Shown: piece by piece, positions 23,426-31,424 of the stretch
How the letters are laid out: every line of letters starts with the position of its first letter
How positions within the stretch are numbered: the stretch's first letter is position 1
Origin: a virus
Length of the DNA stretch: 64,000 nt
Direction: 5' to 3' (one strand)
IMG/VR virus record: IMGVR_UViG_3300048837_000984
Span: 124,001-188,000 of that record
Notes under the pieces: model-generated
What the model was told of the DNA's origin: nothing
Seen by the model: only the letters and a program-made list of their open reading frames with translations
The model's database searches: none
Position numbers and translations under genes: made by a program

Positions 23426-23821
23426 TCAGACCTGCTCGTTCAGTAGAGTGATTTCTTTCGAGTTCAGCGGACTCAACAGAGCGTCCATCTTAAAGTGGAT
23501 TGACCGGTAGGCCTGCCCCGCTCGTAATGCAGCGAAGATGCGGCACTGGTCGAACACCTGGCGACGACGCTGTGCCGCCATGATGCCCAGAATGTTGATC
23601 CACCACAGCCTCTTGCGGCGCTCGTCGAGAATACGACAGGCCCTGTTCCAGAGGCGGCACTCCACATCGATCTGACCGGAAGCGTAGTTTACAGGCTCCA
23701 CAGCCGGCAAGCTAGCTGCAGCTTCGTGCAGTAAGTCTGTAAGCCAGTTCAGGTCAGGATGTGAAAAAAGTTTCGAGAAACTGGTCGCAAGCTTTTCCCA
23801 GGTAACTTCTTCGGTCGTCAA
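23426..23821 (-). CDS. hypothetical protein, paralogue of the 123-aa protein at 60.7 kb
   Basis: 131 aa with TTG start (GGAGG upstream) overlapping the preceding stop as TTGA. It shares a long pattern with the protein encoded at 60662-61033: WL.DLL..AA.SL, LWNRA, WW.N..GI, then F...R..A..R.GQ. The tail-region copy has an added hydrophobic N-terminus, this one does not. The conserved aromatic/basic core suggests a shared binding function; which is unknown. Confidence 0.7.
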   Translation of the reverse strand: MTTEEVTWEKLATSFSKLFSHPDLNWLTDLLHEAAASLPAVEPVNYASGQIDVECRLWNRACRILDERRKRLWWINILGIMAAQRRRQVFDQCRIFAALRAGQAYRSIHFKMDALLSPLNSKEITLLNEQV

Positions 23822-24720
23822 CGTCTGCCTCCAAGGTAGGAGTTGAAAGCCTCTAGAGTTTCTGGCTCGGAGAAAAAATACTCCGGAACAAATAGCCGGC
23901 CTCTATGTGGTGGCATCGCCACCTCGTTCAGCCAGCAGAAACGGGTGTAGGCTAGAAAGGTCTTAGACACAGAAAGGTCTGCCGAGAAGCTAGCACCTTT
24001 TCTATCCCACAGGCGCCAAAGAAACCGCCCAGCTGCCGAGTTGTCTGCTTCGGGGAGGTTCTTCCAGCAGTTCAGCACGTTCTCGTAGCGGCTGATCGAC
24101 GTGCTCTTTTCGTTACGCTCCCGCTTAGCCACAGTAACCGGACTGACGCCCAGGAACTGCTCCAGTCGAGACCCGCGGTTAGGGTGTCGTGGGTCTATGT
24201 ACCACCTGGGGTCAAGAACCGTACCCAGGAGTCGACAGGCCGCTAACTCATCGAGATCAGCGACAAAGGTCAGGTACTTCCAGACCGAATGGCTCTGAGC
24301 CACGAGCAGGAAGTCAGCCAGGTCGAGACTGTCAGCAATCGCGGACGCGATGACGTAGCAGATGCGGTCGTCGTCCGTAAAATCGTGCCAACCACCGAGG
24401 CTGGCAGGGACCGTCGCACCTCGTAGCTTGTAAAGGATCTGTTCCGGATCCTTCATCTCTTCTTTGGTGCAGAGAACGGGACTGCACACCTGGAGTCCCG
24501 CGATCTCGCCCTTCAGCCGCTTGTCAAAAAGGTCGACCAGGAGCCTAGCGTTCTCCCTGGACCCAATCACGCGACAGAGCTCCCCAGAAGAGAGCGACAG
24601 TAAGAAGCTTCGAACTTGTAGACCAGTCGAGTAAGGGAGACCGTTCCCTCTGAGACTCCAGACGACGCCAGAACTGTCGACGGTTATCTTTGTACTGATT
24701 AGATCTTCCGTGGACTGCAC
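23818..24720 (-). CDS. hypothetical protein (300 aa)
   Basis: Unrecognised 300-residue protein, GTG start with GGAGG upstream. No nucleotide-binding or metal motif is seen. It lies just downstream of the SbcC-like gene and overlaps the next gene by four bases, so it is co-translated with the recombination cluster. Confidence 0.65.
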   Translation of the reverse strand: MQSTEDLISTKITVDSSGVVWSLRGNGLPYSTGLQVRSFLLSLSSGELCRVIGSRENARLLVDLFDKRLKGEIAGLQVCSPVLCTKEEMKDPEQILYKLRGATVPASLGGWHDFTDDDRICYVIASAIADSLDLADFLLVAQSHSVWKYLTFVADLDELAACRLLGTVLDPRWYIDPRHPNRGSRLEQFLGVSPVTVAKRERNEKSTSISRYENVLNCWKNLPEADNSAAGRFLWRLWDRKGASFSADLSVSKTFLAYTRFCWLNEVAMPPHRGRLFVPEYFFSEPETLEAFNSYLGGRR

Positions 24721-24738
24721 GTCTGGCCTCCAGTCTTT

Positions 24739-26850
24739 TCATGAACCAGGCAGCTCGATAACGTGATCGAATAAACTCGAGATTGCCTTTTCGTGAGTAA
24801 CGATTACAACCTGCAGTCCGCTTGCGGCGGACAGTTCTCGAAGCTTCCGTACTGCCTTTTCGAGGCATAGAAGACTCCTCTCATCTAAGCCAGCTGTCGG
24901 CTCGTCAAGACACAGAAGTCCCAGGTCACCCGCAAACGCAGAGTTAACCGCGATGCGAAAGGCTAACGCAAAAACGGTCTTCTGGCCCCACGACAACCGA
25001 TTCACTGGCTGTACATTTCCGTTGTCGAATTTCACCTCAAACTGAAGGTTGGAAAGGATATCTGCACGCATGCCTGATTCGAAAAGGTCTAACGTCTCGT
25101 TCATGTCCTTCTTGAGCGTAGCCAGGTAGCTCTGGGTTACCAGCCTCGGAAGGTTGTCCCAGTGAAAGACCTTTCTGACTTCGGCGATGGTGTCATTCGC
25201 CTTCTTTGCGTGATCAGCCTGTTTACTTGTCGCTAGACAGGCTTCTAGTTGCTCCTTTCTTGTAAAGAGTTGTTGTTCGAGAAACTTCTTGCGGTCATGA
25301 AGGTTACACAGAACCAAGAAATCGTTCTGCTTTCGAGCCAGAGTGTTGCGCGCCGTGTCGACATCTTGCTCGACCCCCAACTTGTCAAGTCTCGCCTGCT
25401 CCTTGTTTGCCAGGTCTTCGAACGCATCTGGATTCAAACCGCTTGCGCGAGCCCTCAGGCTCTCTACCTGCGACCGGATCTTCAACGCTTCGTTTTCGCG
25501 TCTATGGTGTTCGACCAACCTGGCCCGAACCACTTCTTCCGGTTCTGCAGGTGCTGATACAGCCGCGAAAGCATCTAGATCTTTCTTGAGCCAGGCAAGT
25601 CGATCGGACTCTGTTCGAAGCCTGTTAGTCCGGATGCTTTCTTCTCTGTCGTAGCAAACACATTGCTTGTAGAGGTAATCCAGCGCGATGAGTTGTCCGC
25701 TGAGCTCAGCAATCTTTTCTCGAGCAGCAAACCTATCTTCCTCATCAACAACCAAAACTGACCCACAAGAACTACACTCGTAAGTCCCGGCAACAGCCTT
25801 CGCTTTGCGGTTCAGCGATTCGATTTCCTTGTTGGTCATCTCGATGCGAAACCGCACTGACGCCGGTTCATCAAAGTCAACCGGCCGATAAGTCGGCACA
25901 CAAAGGTCTGCGAGCGTTGACTCAGTTGTAGCAATGGCTGTCTTGAGACGTGCCAGGTTAGCTGCATTGGCGTTGTACTGCTTCCAAAGCTCGAGAGTCT
26001 CTTGGTCCTTCGGGAAGTTCCTCTTGTATGATTCTGAAGCTGCGTCTAGAAGCGCTAGCTCGCCGGCAAGAGTGTCGGCCTCTGCGGTCAGTTTGTCTTT
26101 CTTCTGTCTGTCCTGGATTGCGGCTGCTCGAAGGTTAGCCACTGAACTTTTCAGGGTTTCTCGCTCTCGGTAGCTCTCGATAACCAGAAACGCTGGATCA
26201 GATTGGTAGTTCCAATCCCGATCAACAGAAGTTATTGCTGCGGTGTCTCGCTCAATAGACTCTAGCTCGCCCTGAATGGACGCAATCTCTCTCGACAAAG
26301 ATTCAACATCGCCAGTAACAGCCGGAACGTCGATGCGGACGTCAGCCAACTTGTCATACACCTTCTTGAGTCGGTCGACACCGAACAGTTGATGGAAGGC
26401 GTCAGCTCTCTCTGCGTCCTTCATCTTGACGAAGTCGAATATCTCGCCCTGGGCCACAAAAACATACTTCATAAGTGTCTGATCTGATACACCCAGAAGG
26501 TCGAACAGTTCCTTACGAATCTCACTGTCTTTGAACACAGTCTTGCCGCCTACAACAAGCTTCTGCTTCGACGGGCGGAGCAGACGTTCGATAAGAACAG
26601 GCTCTCCGTTGTGCTCGAAAGCCAGAGACACGCCTGCAGTATCTCCGGGTTTAGCAGCGTAGTTTACGTTTGACTCCTTGACACCTGAGTTGCGAGAGAA
26701 GTCGTTAGTTAGCGCCGCGACAATGCCGTTGAGCGTGTTGGACTTCCCAGCACCGTTGGGTCCAACGATGCAGTTGAGTTCTGGGTGGAACTCGACGTCC
26801 ACATCCCTTAGCTGACAGAAGTTACGGTAGGAAGCTTTTAACAGCCGCAT
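24739..26850 (-). CDS. SbcC/Rad50-like recombination ATPase (gp46-like)
   Basis: 703-aa SMC-like ATPase: P-loop GPNGAGKS (30-37), VAQGEIFDF after it, two coiled-coil arms separated by a zinc hook CSSC (C359, C362), ABC signature LSWGQKTVFALAF, Walker B/D-loop DEPTAGLD (649-656) and the switch histidine VTHEK. With the SbcD-like nuclease upstream (29-nt overlap) it should form the complex that resects DNA ends and feeds RecA-like filaments. Length is close to T4 gp46 and shorter than bacterial SbcC. Confidence 0.93.
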   Translation of the reverse strand: MRLLKASYRNFCQLRDVDVEFHPELNCIVGPNGAGKSNTLNGIVAALTNDFSRNSGVKESNVNYAAKPGDTAGVSLAFEHNGEPVLIERLLRPSKQKLVVGGKTVFKDSEIRKELFDLLGVSDQTLMKYVFVAQGEIFDFVKMKDAERADAFHQLFGVDRLKKVYDKLADVRIDVPAVTGDVESLSREIASIQGELESIERDTAAITSVDRDWNYQSDPAFLVIESYRERETLKSSVANLRAAAIQDRQKKDKLTAEADTLAGELALLDAASESYKRNFPKDQETLELWKQYNANAANLARLKTAIATTESTLADLCVPTYRPVDFDEPASVRFRIEMTNKEIESLNRKAKAVAGTYECSSCGSVLVVDEEDRFAAREKIAELSGQLIALDYLYKQCVCYDREESIRTNRLRTESDRLAWLKKDLDAFAAVSAPAEPEEVVRARLVEHHRRENEALKIRSQVESLRARASGLNPDAFEDLANKEQARLDKLGVEQDVDTARNTLARKQNDFLVLCNLHDRKKFLEQQLFTRKEQLEACLATSKQADHAKKANDTIAEVRKVFHWDNLPRLVTQSYLATLKKDMNETLDLFESGMRADILSNLQFEVKFDNGNVQPVNRLSWGQKTVFALAFRIAVNSAFAGDLGLLCLDEPTAGLDERSLLCLEKAVRKLRELSAASGLQVVIVTHEKAISSLFDHVIELPGS

Positions 26851-27943
26851 TCAGTGGACCTCCTTTTAGTCGGTCAACCACAGAAGAAACTGCATCGTCG
26901 AGTCGATTGGCGAAGACAGCTTGAACAAGATCTGAGCAGACATCTCGAACCGCGCCCACAGCGGTAGCCTGCGTCAAGGCCTCCAGAGTCGCTGCTTCCA
27001 CGGAATTGACCCCGACAAAGTACTCCTGTTCTTTCTCGACCTTCTCCTTGACCGGCTGAAGAACCAGAAAGGCTCGGTCCGAAACAACAGACTTAACCGC
27101 AGAGAAGACTTCGATTTCTGTCTTGTGGTTGATGCAGACAATGGGCTTGCGTATGGCTTCCGGTAGCTCCATTCTCGGCAACGATAAGAATGCGTCAAGT
27201 TCGCTGACGAGGAGAGAAATCTGGTCTGGATGCATCAGCTGTCGGTAGAAGAAGTGACGCGTAACGAGTGGGTGAGAAGAGACAGAAAGGTCTTCATACA
27301 TCACAAAGAAGTACTTGTTCGGATCTTCCGACATTGACCGCAGACTGATGGAACCAGGACTTACTATTCTGGCCTGACGACCAGGCAGGTCAACCACAGA
27401 TGAGAAATGCTTGTGATAGTCACCAGTGATGATTGCCTTAACGTGCGGCACATCAGCGAACGAAGCCTGCGGATTAGCGACACTACCCATGATGTCGGCC
27501 CAGACCTGATGCGCCACGAGTACATCAGTAGTTGGCGGTATGTGCCTGAACTCTTCCTCAATGTTTTCCTTCCGTGTGAAGCTTAGACCATAGAACGTTC
27601 GTCCGCCTATCTCGGCAGAACCGCGGTGTAGATTTACAGAGCCGCTGGCTATTCCCAGCCACGGCATGTGAGACATCTCGTGCTGACCTTCAATGAAGTA
27701 AGTCTTTTGGTTCGTCCGCCGGTACAGGCCGGAAATCAGGCTCACAGCCTTGTGAACCGACATTGAGTCGGGCAAGCTGGAGTCGAACACATCTCCCGCC
27801 AAGATGACCGGAAGGTTCCTTGCCTCGGCGCAACGAAAGATCTGTTCCATCGAGAAGTAACTGTCGCCCTTGATACTGGCTCGGCCAGCCCAGGCACTGT
27901 GCCGCAGGTGACAGTCAGAGGATACCACAGCGATAGGCTTCAT
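26822..27943 (-). CDS. SbcD/Mre11-like nuclease (gp47-like)
   Basis: 373-aa calcineurin-like phosphoesterase with metal motifs SDCHL (9-13), GDVFDS (50-55), GQHEM in place of the usual GNHD/E, and GDYHKH. The variant GQHEM keeps the catalytic histidine but replaces Asn by Gln. Partner of the SbcC-like ATPase for double-strand end resection. ATG with GGAGGG upstream. Confidence 0.92.
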   Translation of the reverse strand: MKPIAVVSSDCHLRHSAWAGRASIKGDSYFSMEQIFRCAEARNLPVILAGDVFDSSLPDSMSVHKAVSLISGLYRRTNQKTYFIEGQHEMSHMPWLGIASGSVNLHRGSAEIGGRTFYGLSFTRKENIEEEFRHIPPTTDVLVAHQVWADIMGSVANPQASFADVPHVKAIITGDYHKHFSSVVDLPGRQARIVSPGSISLRSMSEDPNKYFFVMYEDLSVSSHPLVTRHFFYRQLMHPDQISLLVSELDAFLSLPRMELPEAIRKPIVCINHKTEIEVFSAVKSVVSDRAFLVLQPVKEKVEKEQEYFVGVNSVEAATLEALTQATAVGAVRDVCSDLVQAVFANRLDDAVSSVVDRLKGGPLNAAVKSFLP

Positions 27944-27955
27944 TTGACCCTCCGC

Positions 27956-27981
27956 AAGCTGGCTACCGAAGTAGCCAGCTT
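27956..27981 (-). terminator. hairpin with UUCG loop
   Basis: 11-bp stem AAGCTGGCTAC/GTAGCCAGCTT; the minus-strand loop reads C(UUCG)G, an exceptionally stable tetraloop. Placed after the 77-aa gene and just before the SbcD ribosome site, without a T-run. Confidence 0.6.
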
Positions 27982-27988
27982 GATCGGT

Positions 27989-28222
27989 TTACTTGACTGA
28001 GACGGCATTCAGTTCGCCGTCCTCGAGCCAAACGATGTCGACAAACGAACCTTCGTTGTCAAAAATCTTGAGCCCGACGATTACGGGCTGGTCGGATACT
28101 CGATTGACCGTGACGGCGTACTTCTTGTAAACGAACGCTTCGGCCGTCCACCTGGATGACTTTCCCTTTACCAGGCGGCGAAACTTGTCGGCCAGGCCAA
28201 CCTTTTCCTTAGCAGAAATCAA
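27989..28222 (-). CDS. small hypothetical protein (77 aa)
   Basis: Basic N-terminal half and acidic beta-rich C-terminal half; no recognised domain. TTG start, with AGAGGGG about 8 nt upstream. It is isolated by hairpins on both sides (28286 and 27956) and so may be a separately controlled small transcript. Confidence 0.6.
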   Translation of the reverse strand: MISAKEKVGLADKFRRLVKGKSSRWTAEAFVYKKYAVTVNRVSDQPVIVGLKIFDNEGSFVDIVWLEDGELNAVSVK

Positions 28223-28285
28223 GGGTAACCCCTCTACCTAAAGAAATAGACACCTTTCGGTGCCCACCGTAGCCACCCATTCTAG

Positions 28286-28301
28286 CCGGCCACGTGGCCG
28301 G
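28286..28301. terminator. 16-nt perfect palindrome CCGGCCACGTGGCCGG
   Basis: Perfect palindrome in the gap downstream of the zinc-finger gene. It could be a hairpin of a transcript end or a binding site for a dimeric protein; no T-run follows. Confidence 0.4.
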
Positions 28302-28318
28302 TAGATAGGACGGCAAAG

Positions 28319-28513
28319 TCAGTCAGATGTGTTACTTGACCGCCGTGAACGGCCTCCGAAGAAAGATGAGAACTGATATTCTTTCGCCATCGGGCGATCG
28401 TACGCCCAGCTGAACCGATTACAGACATCGCAAATCCGATTGCCAACACCCTTCGACTTAAACTTTTTGTCGCACCGCAAGCACTTTCGCTCGGTCGTGG
28501 TCTGTCTTCCCAT
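28319..28513 (-). CDS. small zinc-finger protein (64 aa)
   Basis: Has the pattern RKCLRCDKKF...NRICDVCNR (residues ~10-32), a four-cysteine zinc finger widespread in small phage and bacterial proteins. A basic serine-rich tail follows. GGAG lies five nt before the ATG, right after the upstream stop. Probably a nucleic-acid- or RNA-polymerase-binding modulator; that role is inferred. Confidence 0.75.
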   Translation of the reverse strand: MGRQTTTERKCLRCDKKFKSKGVGNRICDVCNRFSWAYDRPMAKEYQFSSFFGGRSRRSSNTSD

Positions 28514-28515
28514 GC

Positions 28516-29106
28516 TTACTCCACCACGTTGACAGATACGGTAATGTCGCCCTCCGCCGACGACATTGAATAGGAGTTCCGGAGATCCTCGTGTGGAGGT
28601 ACTCCAGCAAATGCACGACGACCGGCCATGACATAGATGTCAAACTTCAAGCCATCATCCGTCAAGACCAAGTCCAGGTAGCAAATCAGGGTCGGCTTCT
28701 TGGCGTGCGTGACCTGCTTGCGAAGCGGGATAAAGCCTTCCGGCTTATCTGCCAGGTTCGCCAAACAGGTAGCCTCGTTGAGCTCCTCTCTAGACAGGGT
28801 AAAACAGAAATCGGCACCGGACTCGTTTGCGGGCTCGTCGGGCGTCAGGGACTTGATAACAGAAGCGACGTAGGTCGTGAAGGTGTCGCGCAGATTCTTC
28901 TCCTCGACAGCGAGGCAAAGTAACCGGACAACCGATTCCGTCGAAAGGCCAGTATCTGCGGAGAACTTTCGAACAACAGTCGCGAACTGGTCGGGCTTCT
29001 TAATTTTTAAGTGCGGTGACAGGAATCCGCAGCAGACCATCAGCTGCCCTTCGGTGTCTACATCGCACCGACTGGCCAGCAGTGTCAGATTCTCATTTGG
29101 GGTCAA
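28516..29106 (-). CDS. hypothetical protein (196 aa)
   Basis: Unrecognised; helical N-terminal half and beta-rich C-terminal half (LICYLDLVLTDDGLKFDIY). TTG start with GGGAGG five nt upstream. A copy of the AT-core motif (28998-29012) lies about 100 nt into the gene. It forms a coupled run with the 62-aa gene upstream and the zinc-finger gene downstream. Confidence 0.65.
   Translation of the reverse strand: MTPNENLTLLASRCDVDTEGQLMVCCGFLSPHLKIKKPDQFATVVRKFSADTGLSTESVVRLLCLAVEEKNLRDTFTTYVASVIKSLTPDEPANESGADFCFTLSREELNEATCLANLADKPEGFIPLRKQVTHAKKPTLICYLDLVLTDDGLKFDIYVMAGRRAFAGVPPHEDLRNSYSMSSAEGDITVSVNVVE
28998..29012. repeat. copy of dispersed AT-core motif
   Basis: CTTAATTTTTAAGT-type copy (with a short interruption) inside the 196-aa gene; 14 consecutive bases are shared with the copy at 31967. 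Confidence 0.5.
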
Positions 29107-29281
29107 TGTTACCTCCCGGGTAAATTCGCAGCATGGGTAAAAGGGTCTCTTCGTGGTAACTGAGCCAGTAGACTTCGTCGTAAGTCGGGGCGCGCCCAGA
29201 GATAGATATCAGAATGATCTGTTTTCCGCGCCGGAACAGGCAGAAGTCATCCAGCGAAATCAGCAGTTCCAGTGTCTTCAA
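29093..29281 (-). CDS. small hypothetical protein (62 aa)
   Basis: Short alpha/beta protein, TTG start with AGGAAAA close upstream, overlapping genes on both sides (14 and 35 nt). The tight overlaps and conserved reading support a real gene. Function unknown. Confidence 0.55.
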   Translation of the reverse strand: MKTLELLISLDDFCLFRRGKQIILISISGRAPTYDEVYWLSYHEETLLPMLRIYPGGNIDPK

Positions 29282-30083
29282 TTTTCCTATCCCGTAAAAC
29301 GCCGTACCTGGCGGACATCCGAAAGTGAGGCGGACGGTCGTTCAGCATCTTAGCAAGACGGGCGATGTCGCAGTAGAACAGTTCCGCGGGGTACCGCATC
29401 AGCTTGACAACCGCGCCAGATAACTCTCTCCTGGTCGGCTTCTCGTACCTCTTGCTACGCCAGCCGTGTTCTCGGAGTTTCTGCGGTATCCGCTTGAGGT
29501 TGTCCAGAACAGCAACCCTGGAACGGACTTCCCAACCATAGTCAGTAGGGGCCACCGATATGGATCGGAAGCCACCAAAGAAGGGGCGTCGGCGCTTGGT
29601 GAATACTTTGGCAACGGATGCGACCTCGCGAGCGCAAAACGACCACGGGTCCTCGTCGAACGCTAGGCAGTACTTCTTCGCGAAGATGTTCAACGGAAAA
29701 ATCGCGCAGTCGTCGTCGTTAACCAGCTGACTCGTCAGTCGGCAGACGTCTCGCCCATAGCACCAGGGGCAAACTTGACTGAAGCCGCAGAAAAAGCGTT
29801 TGAACTTGCGACTACCTTTGGTGAAATAAATCGGCTCCGGCGAACAGTTCAGGCACCGACCGAACCGCGTGGAGTCTTGTATAGCTGCGAATCCAGCCGA
29901 GCGAAGAGCGGTGAAACGACCGCGCCACCGCGTCAAAATAGCCCGGCCGCATTCGATCGTATTGAGCTGACCCTGACCGACGGCATAGAGGATCGGTCGG
30001 ACAACAGCGAGCCTGGCTGTATGCGCCGACACAGAGGTTCGAAACGTAACAGCGTCTCGATAGGGCAATTTCTCGGTGGACAT
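29247..30083 (-). CDS. zinc-binding protein next to the repeat-rich region (278 aa)
   Basis: Start is ATG 30083 with AAGGAG four nt upstream; an earlier in-frame start lacks one. Residues ~75-110 hold a cysteine cluster (RCLNCSPE, FFCGFSQVCPWCYGRDV) like the zinc region of some plasmid and phage replication initiators. The rest is basic with many Arg/Lys. It directly borders the non-coding region of repeated GTGGGG..TTTATCC sites, as initiator genes often border their origins. No HUH or helicase motif is visible, so initiator is a hypothesis. Confidence 0.65.
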   Translation of the reverse strand: MSTEKLPYRDAVTFRTSVSAHTARLAVVRPILYAVGQGQLNTIECGRAILTRWRGRFTALRSAGFAAIQDSTRFGRCLNCSPEPIYFTKGSRKFKRFFCGFSQVCPWCYGRDVCRLTSQLVNDDDCAIFPLNIFAKKYCLAFDEDPWSFCAREVASVAKVFTKRRRPFFGGFRSISVAPTDYGWEVRSRVAVLDNLKRIPQKLREHGWRSKRYEKPTRRELSGAVVKLMRYPAELFYCDIARLAKMLNDRPPHFRMSARYGVLRDRKIEDTGTADFAG

Positions 30084-30148
30084 AAGTCTCCTTGTGCAGA
30101 AAAAGCACAAGCCAAGGACGTAACAGCCACGACAGATGAGTTACAGAT

Positions 30149-30164
30149 GTGGGGCAGTTTATCC
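30149..30164 (+). repeat. iteron-like repeat 1
   Basis: GTGGGGCAGTTTATCC, close to the consensus GTGGGGTTGTTTATCC. Confidence 0.6.
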
Positions 30165-30186
30165 AAGCGATTTCGGGAACCCTATA

Positions 30187-30200
30187 GTAAACACCCCTAC
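30187..30200 (-). repeat. iteron-like repeat 2 (inverted)
   Basis: Minus strand reads GTAGGGGTGTTTAC. Confidence 0.65.
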
Positions 30201-30242
30201 AATTTACACCGTAATGTACGCCTTTACACATACACCACCTAG

Positions 30243-30258
30243 GATAAACACCCCCACG
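30243..30258 (-). repeat. iteron-like repeat 3 (inverted)
   Basis: Minus strand reads CGTGGGGGTGTTTATC, the closest partner of repeats 2 and 4. Confidence 0.65.
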
Positions 30259-30317
30259 TTTTAGAAAGGCTGGTTTCAACAAAGATTACCGCAGTATACA
30301 GACATACACCGCGAAAT

Positions 30318-30333
30318 GTAGGGGTGTTTATTC
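30318..30333 (+). repeat. iteron-like repeat 4
   Basis: GTAGGGGTGTTTATTC; shares GTAGGGGTGTTTA with repeat 2. Confidence 0.65.
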
Positions 30334-30367
30334 TAATGTGCTTGCAGGTTTTTTTGCCGTCTAAACT

Positions 30368-30383
30368 GTGGGGTTGTTTATCG
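30368..30383 (+). repeat. iteron-like repeat 5
   Basis: GTGGGGTTGTTTATCG. Confidence 0.65.
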
Positions 30384-30429
30384 TAGTAAAGATGCAGAAT
30401 TTTGAGTAGATAAGCGCTGCGTGCGTAGG

Positions 30430-30467
30430 TCAGATACAGTAGCATGCTTGCATGCTACTGTATCTGA
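30430..30467. repeat. perfect 38-nt palindrome (17-bp arms)
   Basis: Arms 30430-30446 and 30451-30467 are exact inverse complements with a CTTG centre. No T-run on either strand, so a cruciform or dimeric protein site is likelier than a terminator. It lies between iterons 5 and 6. Confidence 0.75.
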
Positions 30468-30524
30468 AATCTTTGGTCAAGACTAATTCGGCTGTTCTTC
30501 GGTCCCTGCCGTGTTTGTAAAAAA

Positions 30525-30540
30525 CGTGGGGTACTTTAAC
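30525..30540 (+). repeat. iteron-like repeat 6 (degenerate)
   Basis: CGTGGGGTACTTTAAC; keeps GTGGGGT and the T-rich right half. Confidence 0.45.
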
Positions 30541-30564
30541 CTAGCAGGTCTGTAAATCCAATAT

Positions 30565-30579
30565 GTAGGTGCGTTATCC
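30565..30579 (+). repeat. iteron-like repeat 7 (degenerate)
   Basis: GTAGGTGCGTTATCC; one G shorter on the left, intact TTATCC on the right. Confidence 0.45.
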
Positions 30580-30618
30580 TATCTTTCTCTTCAAGAAAGA
30601 AGAGGTTAGCAATAATGA

Positions 30619-30658
30619 GGTATCCATCCTCCCAGCTCTAGTGGCTGGGATGGATACC
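30619..30658. repeat. bulged hairpin at the right end of the repeat region
   Basis: GGTATCCATC...CCAGC pairs with GCTGGGATGGATACC over 15 bp with a three-base bulge and a 7-nt loop. It may terminate transcripts of the 64-aa gene or bound the control region. Confidence 0.5.
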
Positions 30659-30722
30659 AATTATTGGTGGCAAAGCCACAGTTAAGACAAAGATGAAGAC
30701 AACAATATGAAAAACAACTTTC

Positions 30723-30917
30723 TCAGACCTTGTCTTCTTTCAACTCAGCCAGCGAGCCACAGACAGCGGCAAGAAGTTCTTCAAGCTTTTCGATGATCTT
30801 GTCCTTGTCAGGTTCAAGAACATGTCTGACGGTAAGCATCAAGGTGTGCCACTTCTCTTGCAGCGGCAACAAAGCTTCCTTGACGGGTGCGTTCTGTTGT
30901 TTGCTGGTCATCTTCAT
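30723..30917 (-). CDS. small helical protein (64 aa)
   Basis: Short amphipathic helical protein (LEPDKDKIIEKLEELLAAV) without a recognised family and with a poor ribosome site. It lies alone between two non-coding stretches on the side of the repeat region, where a small regulator would be expected. Moderate confidence that it is a gene. Confidence 0.5.
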   Translation of the reverse strand: MKMTSKQQNAPVKEALLPLQEKWHTLMLTVRHVLEPDKDKIIEKLEELLAAVCGSLAELKEDKV

Positions 30918-31196
30918 TTCTAAGGCCCTAGATTCGACGTATAAGCTCGATCAGCACACTTAGGTATGGAATCAGTCTTTCTCTCTTTGAAACGCTCTAT
31001 AAGCGATCCTGGTGCGTTCTAGCGGCATGATACTTTGTTCAGATATGCTAGTCTGGTGTGGGTCAAAGCTTCAACACAACCGACGGCTAGATTCAGAGGT
31101 GTGCCTTTTCTGCGCCCAGGATGGCCCTAGAAACGCAAACAGACCCAGAAGGCGTATCTTTGCCTATCTGAGTCTGTCAGGAGCTTGCAGAGCGTT
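30918..31196. other. non-coding gap
   Basis: About 280 bases between two minus-strand small genes. I see no tRNA, no strong terminator and no clear promoter; a minus-strand TTGACC followed by TATCTG has spacing too short to be convincing. A 62-codon plus-strand frame here has no ribosome site. Confidence 0.4.
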
Positions 31197-31424
31197 TTAG
31201 GCGGTCTTTGGCTGCTCGGTCTTGATCATCTTCTCGAGGCTCTTCTGGAGCTTGGAGAAGAAAGCGGATAGCTTCTTGTTGGTCTTGGTAGGCGTTTCAG
31301 ATGAGACGAGAACTTCAGCTGCGGTCTGGTCAACCATGTTCTTGGTCGCCTCAAGGTTCTGAAGGCGCTTGGCTCGTGCCTTCTCTTGGGTCTCCAGGAC
31401 CTTCTCAATCTTCTTGTCTGTCAC
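31197..31424 (-). CDS. small lysine-rich helical protein (75 aa)
   Basis: Highly charged, probably coiled-coil protein. GTG start with GGAGG nine nt upstream, inside the end of the NUDIX gene (20-nt overlap), so it is co-translated with it. No domain recognised. Confidence 0.6.
   Translation of the reverse strand: MTDKKIEKVLETQEKARAKRLQNLEATKNMVDQTAAEVLVSSETPTKTNKKLSAFFSKLQKSLEKMIKTEQPKTA

Larger units (their letters stand above)
30084..30722. other. repeat-rich non-coding region, candidate replication origin
   Basis: About 640 bases without a credible gene, more AT-rich than its surroundings. It holds seven copies of a roughly 15-nt element, five in one orientation and two inverted, plus a perfect 17-bp-stem palindrome and a bulged 15-bp hairpin. 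Repeats, AT-richness, dyad and a flanking zinc-binding gene are the usual parts of an iteron origin, though a multi-operator control region would look similar. Confidence 0.6.

Noticed and set aside
30239-30445. 68-codon minus-strand frame in the iteron region
   Set aside because: No ribosome site, covers repeats, and has no protein-like pattern.
30149-30579. Repeats as a CRISPR array
   Set aside because: Repeats are only about 15 nt, mixed in orientation and irregularly spaced, and no cas gene is present.
31012-31200. Possible 62-aa plus-strand gene
   Set aside because: No ribosome site and no protein-like pattern; kept as non-coding.
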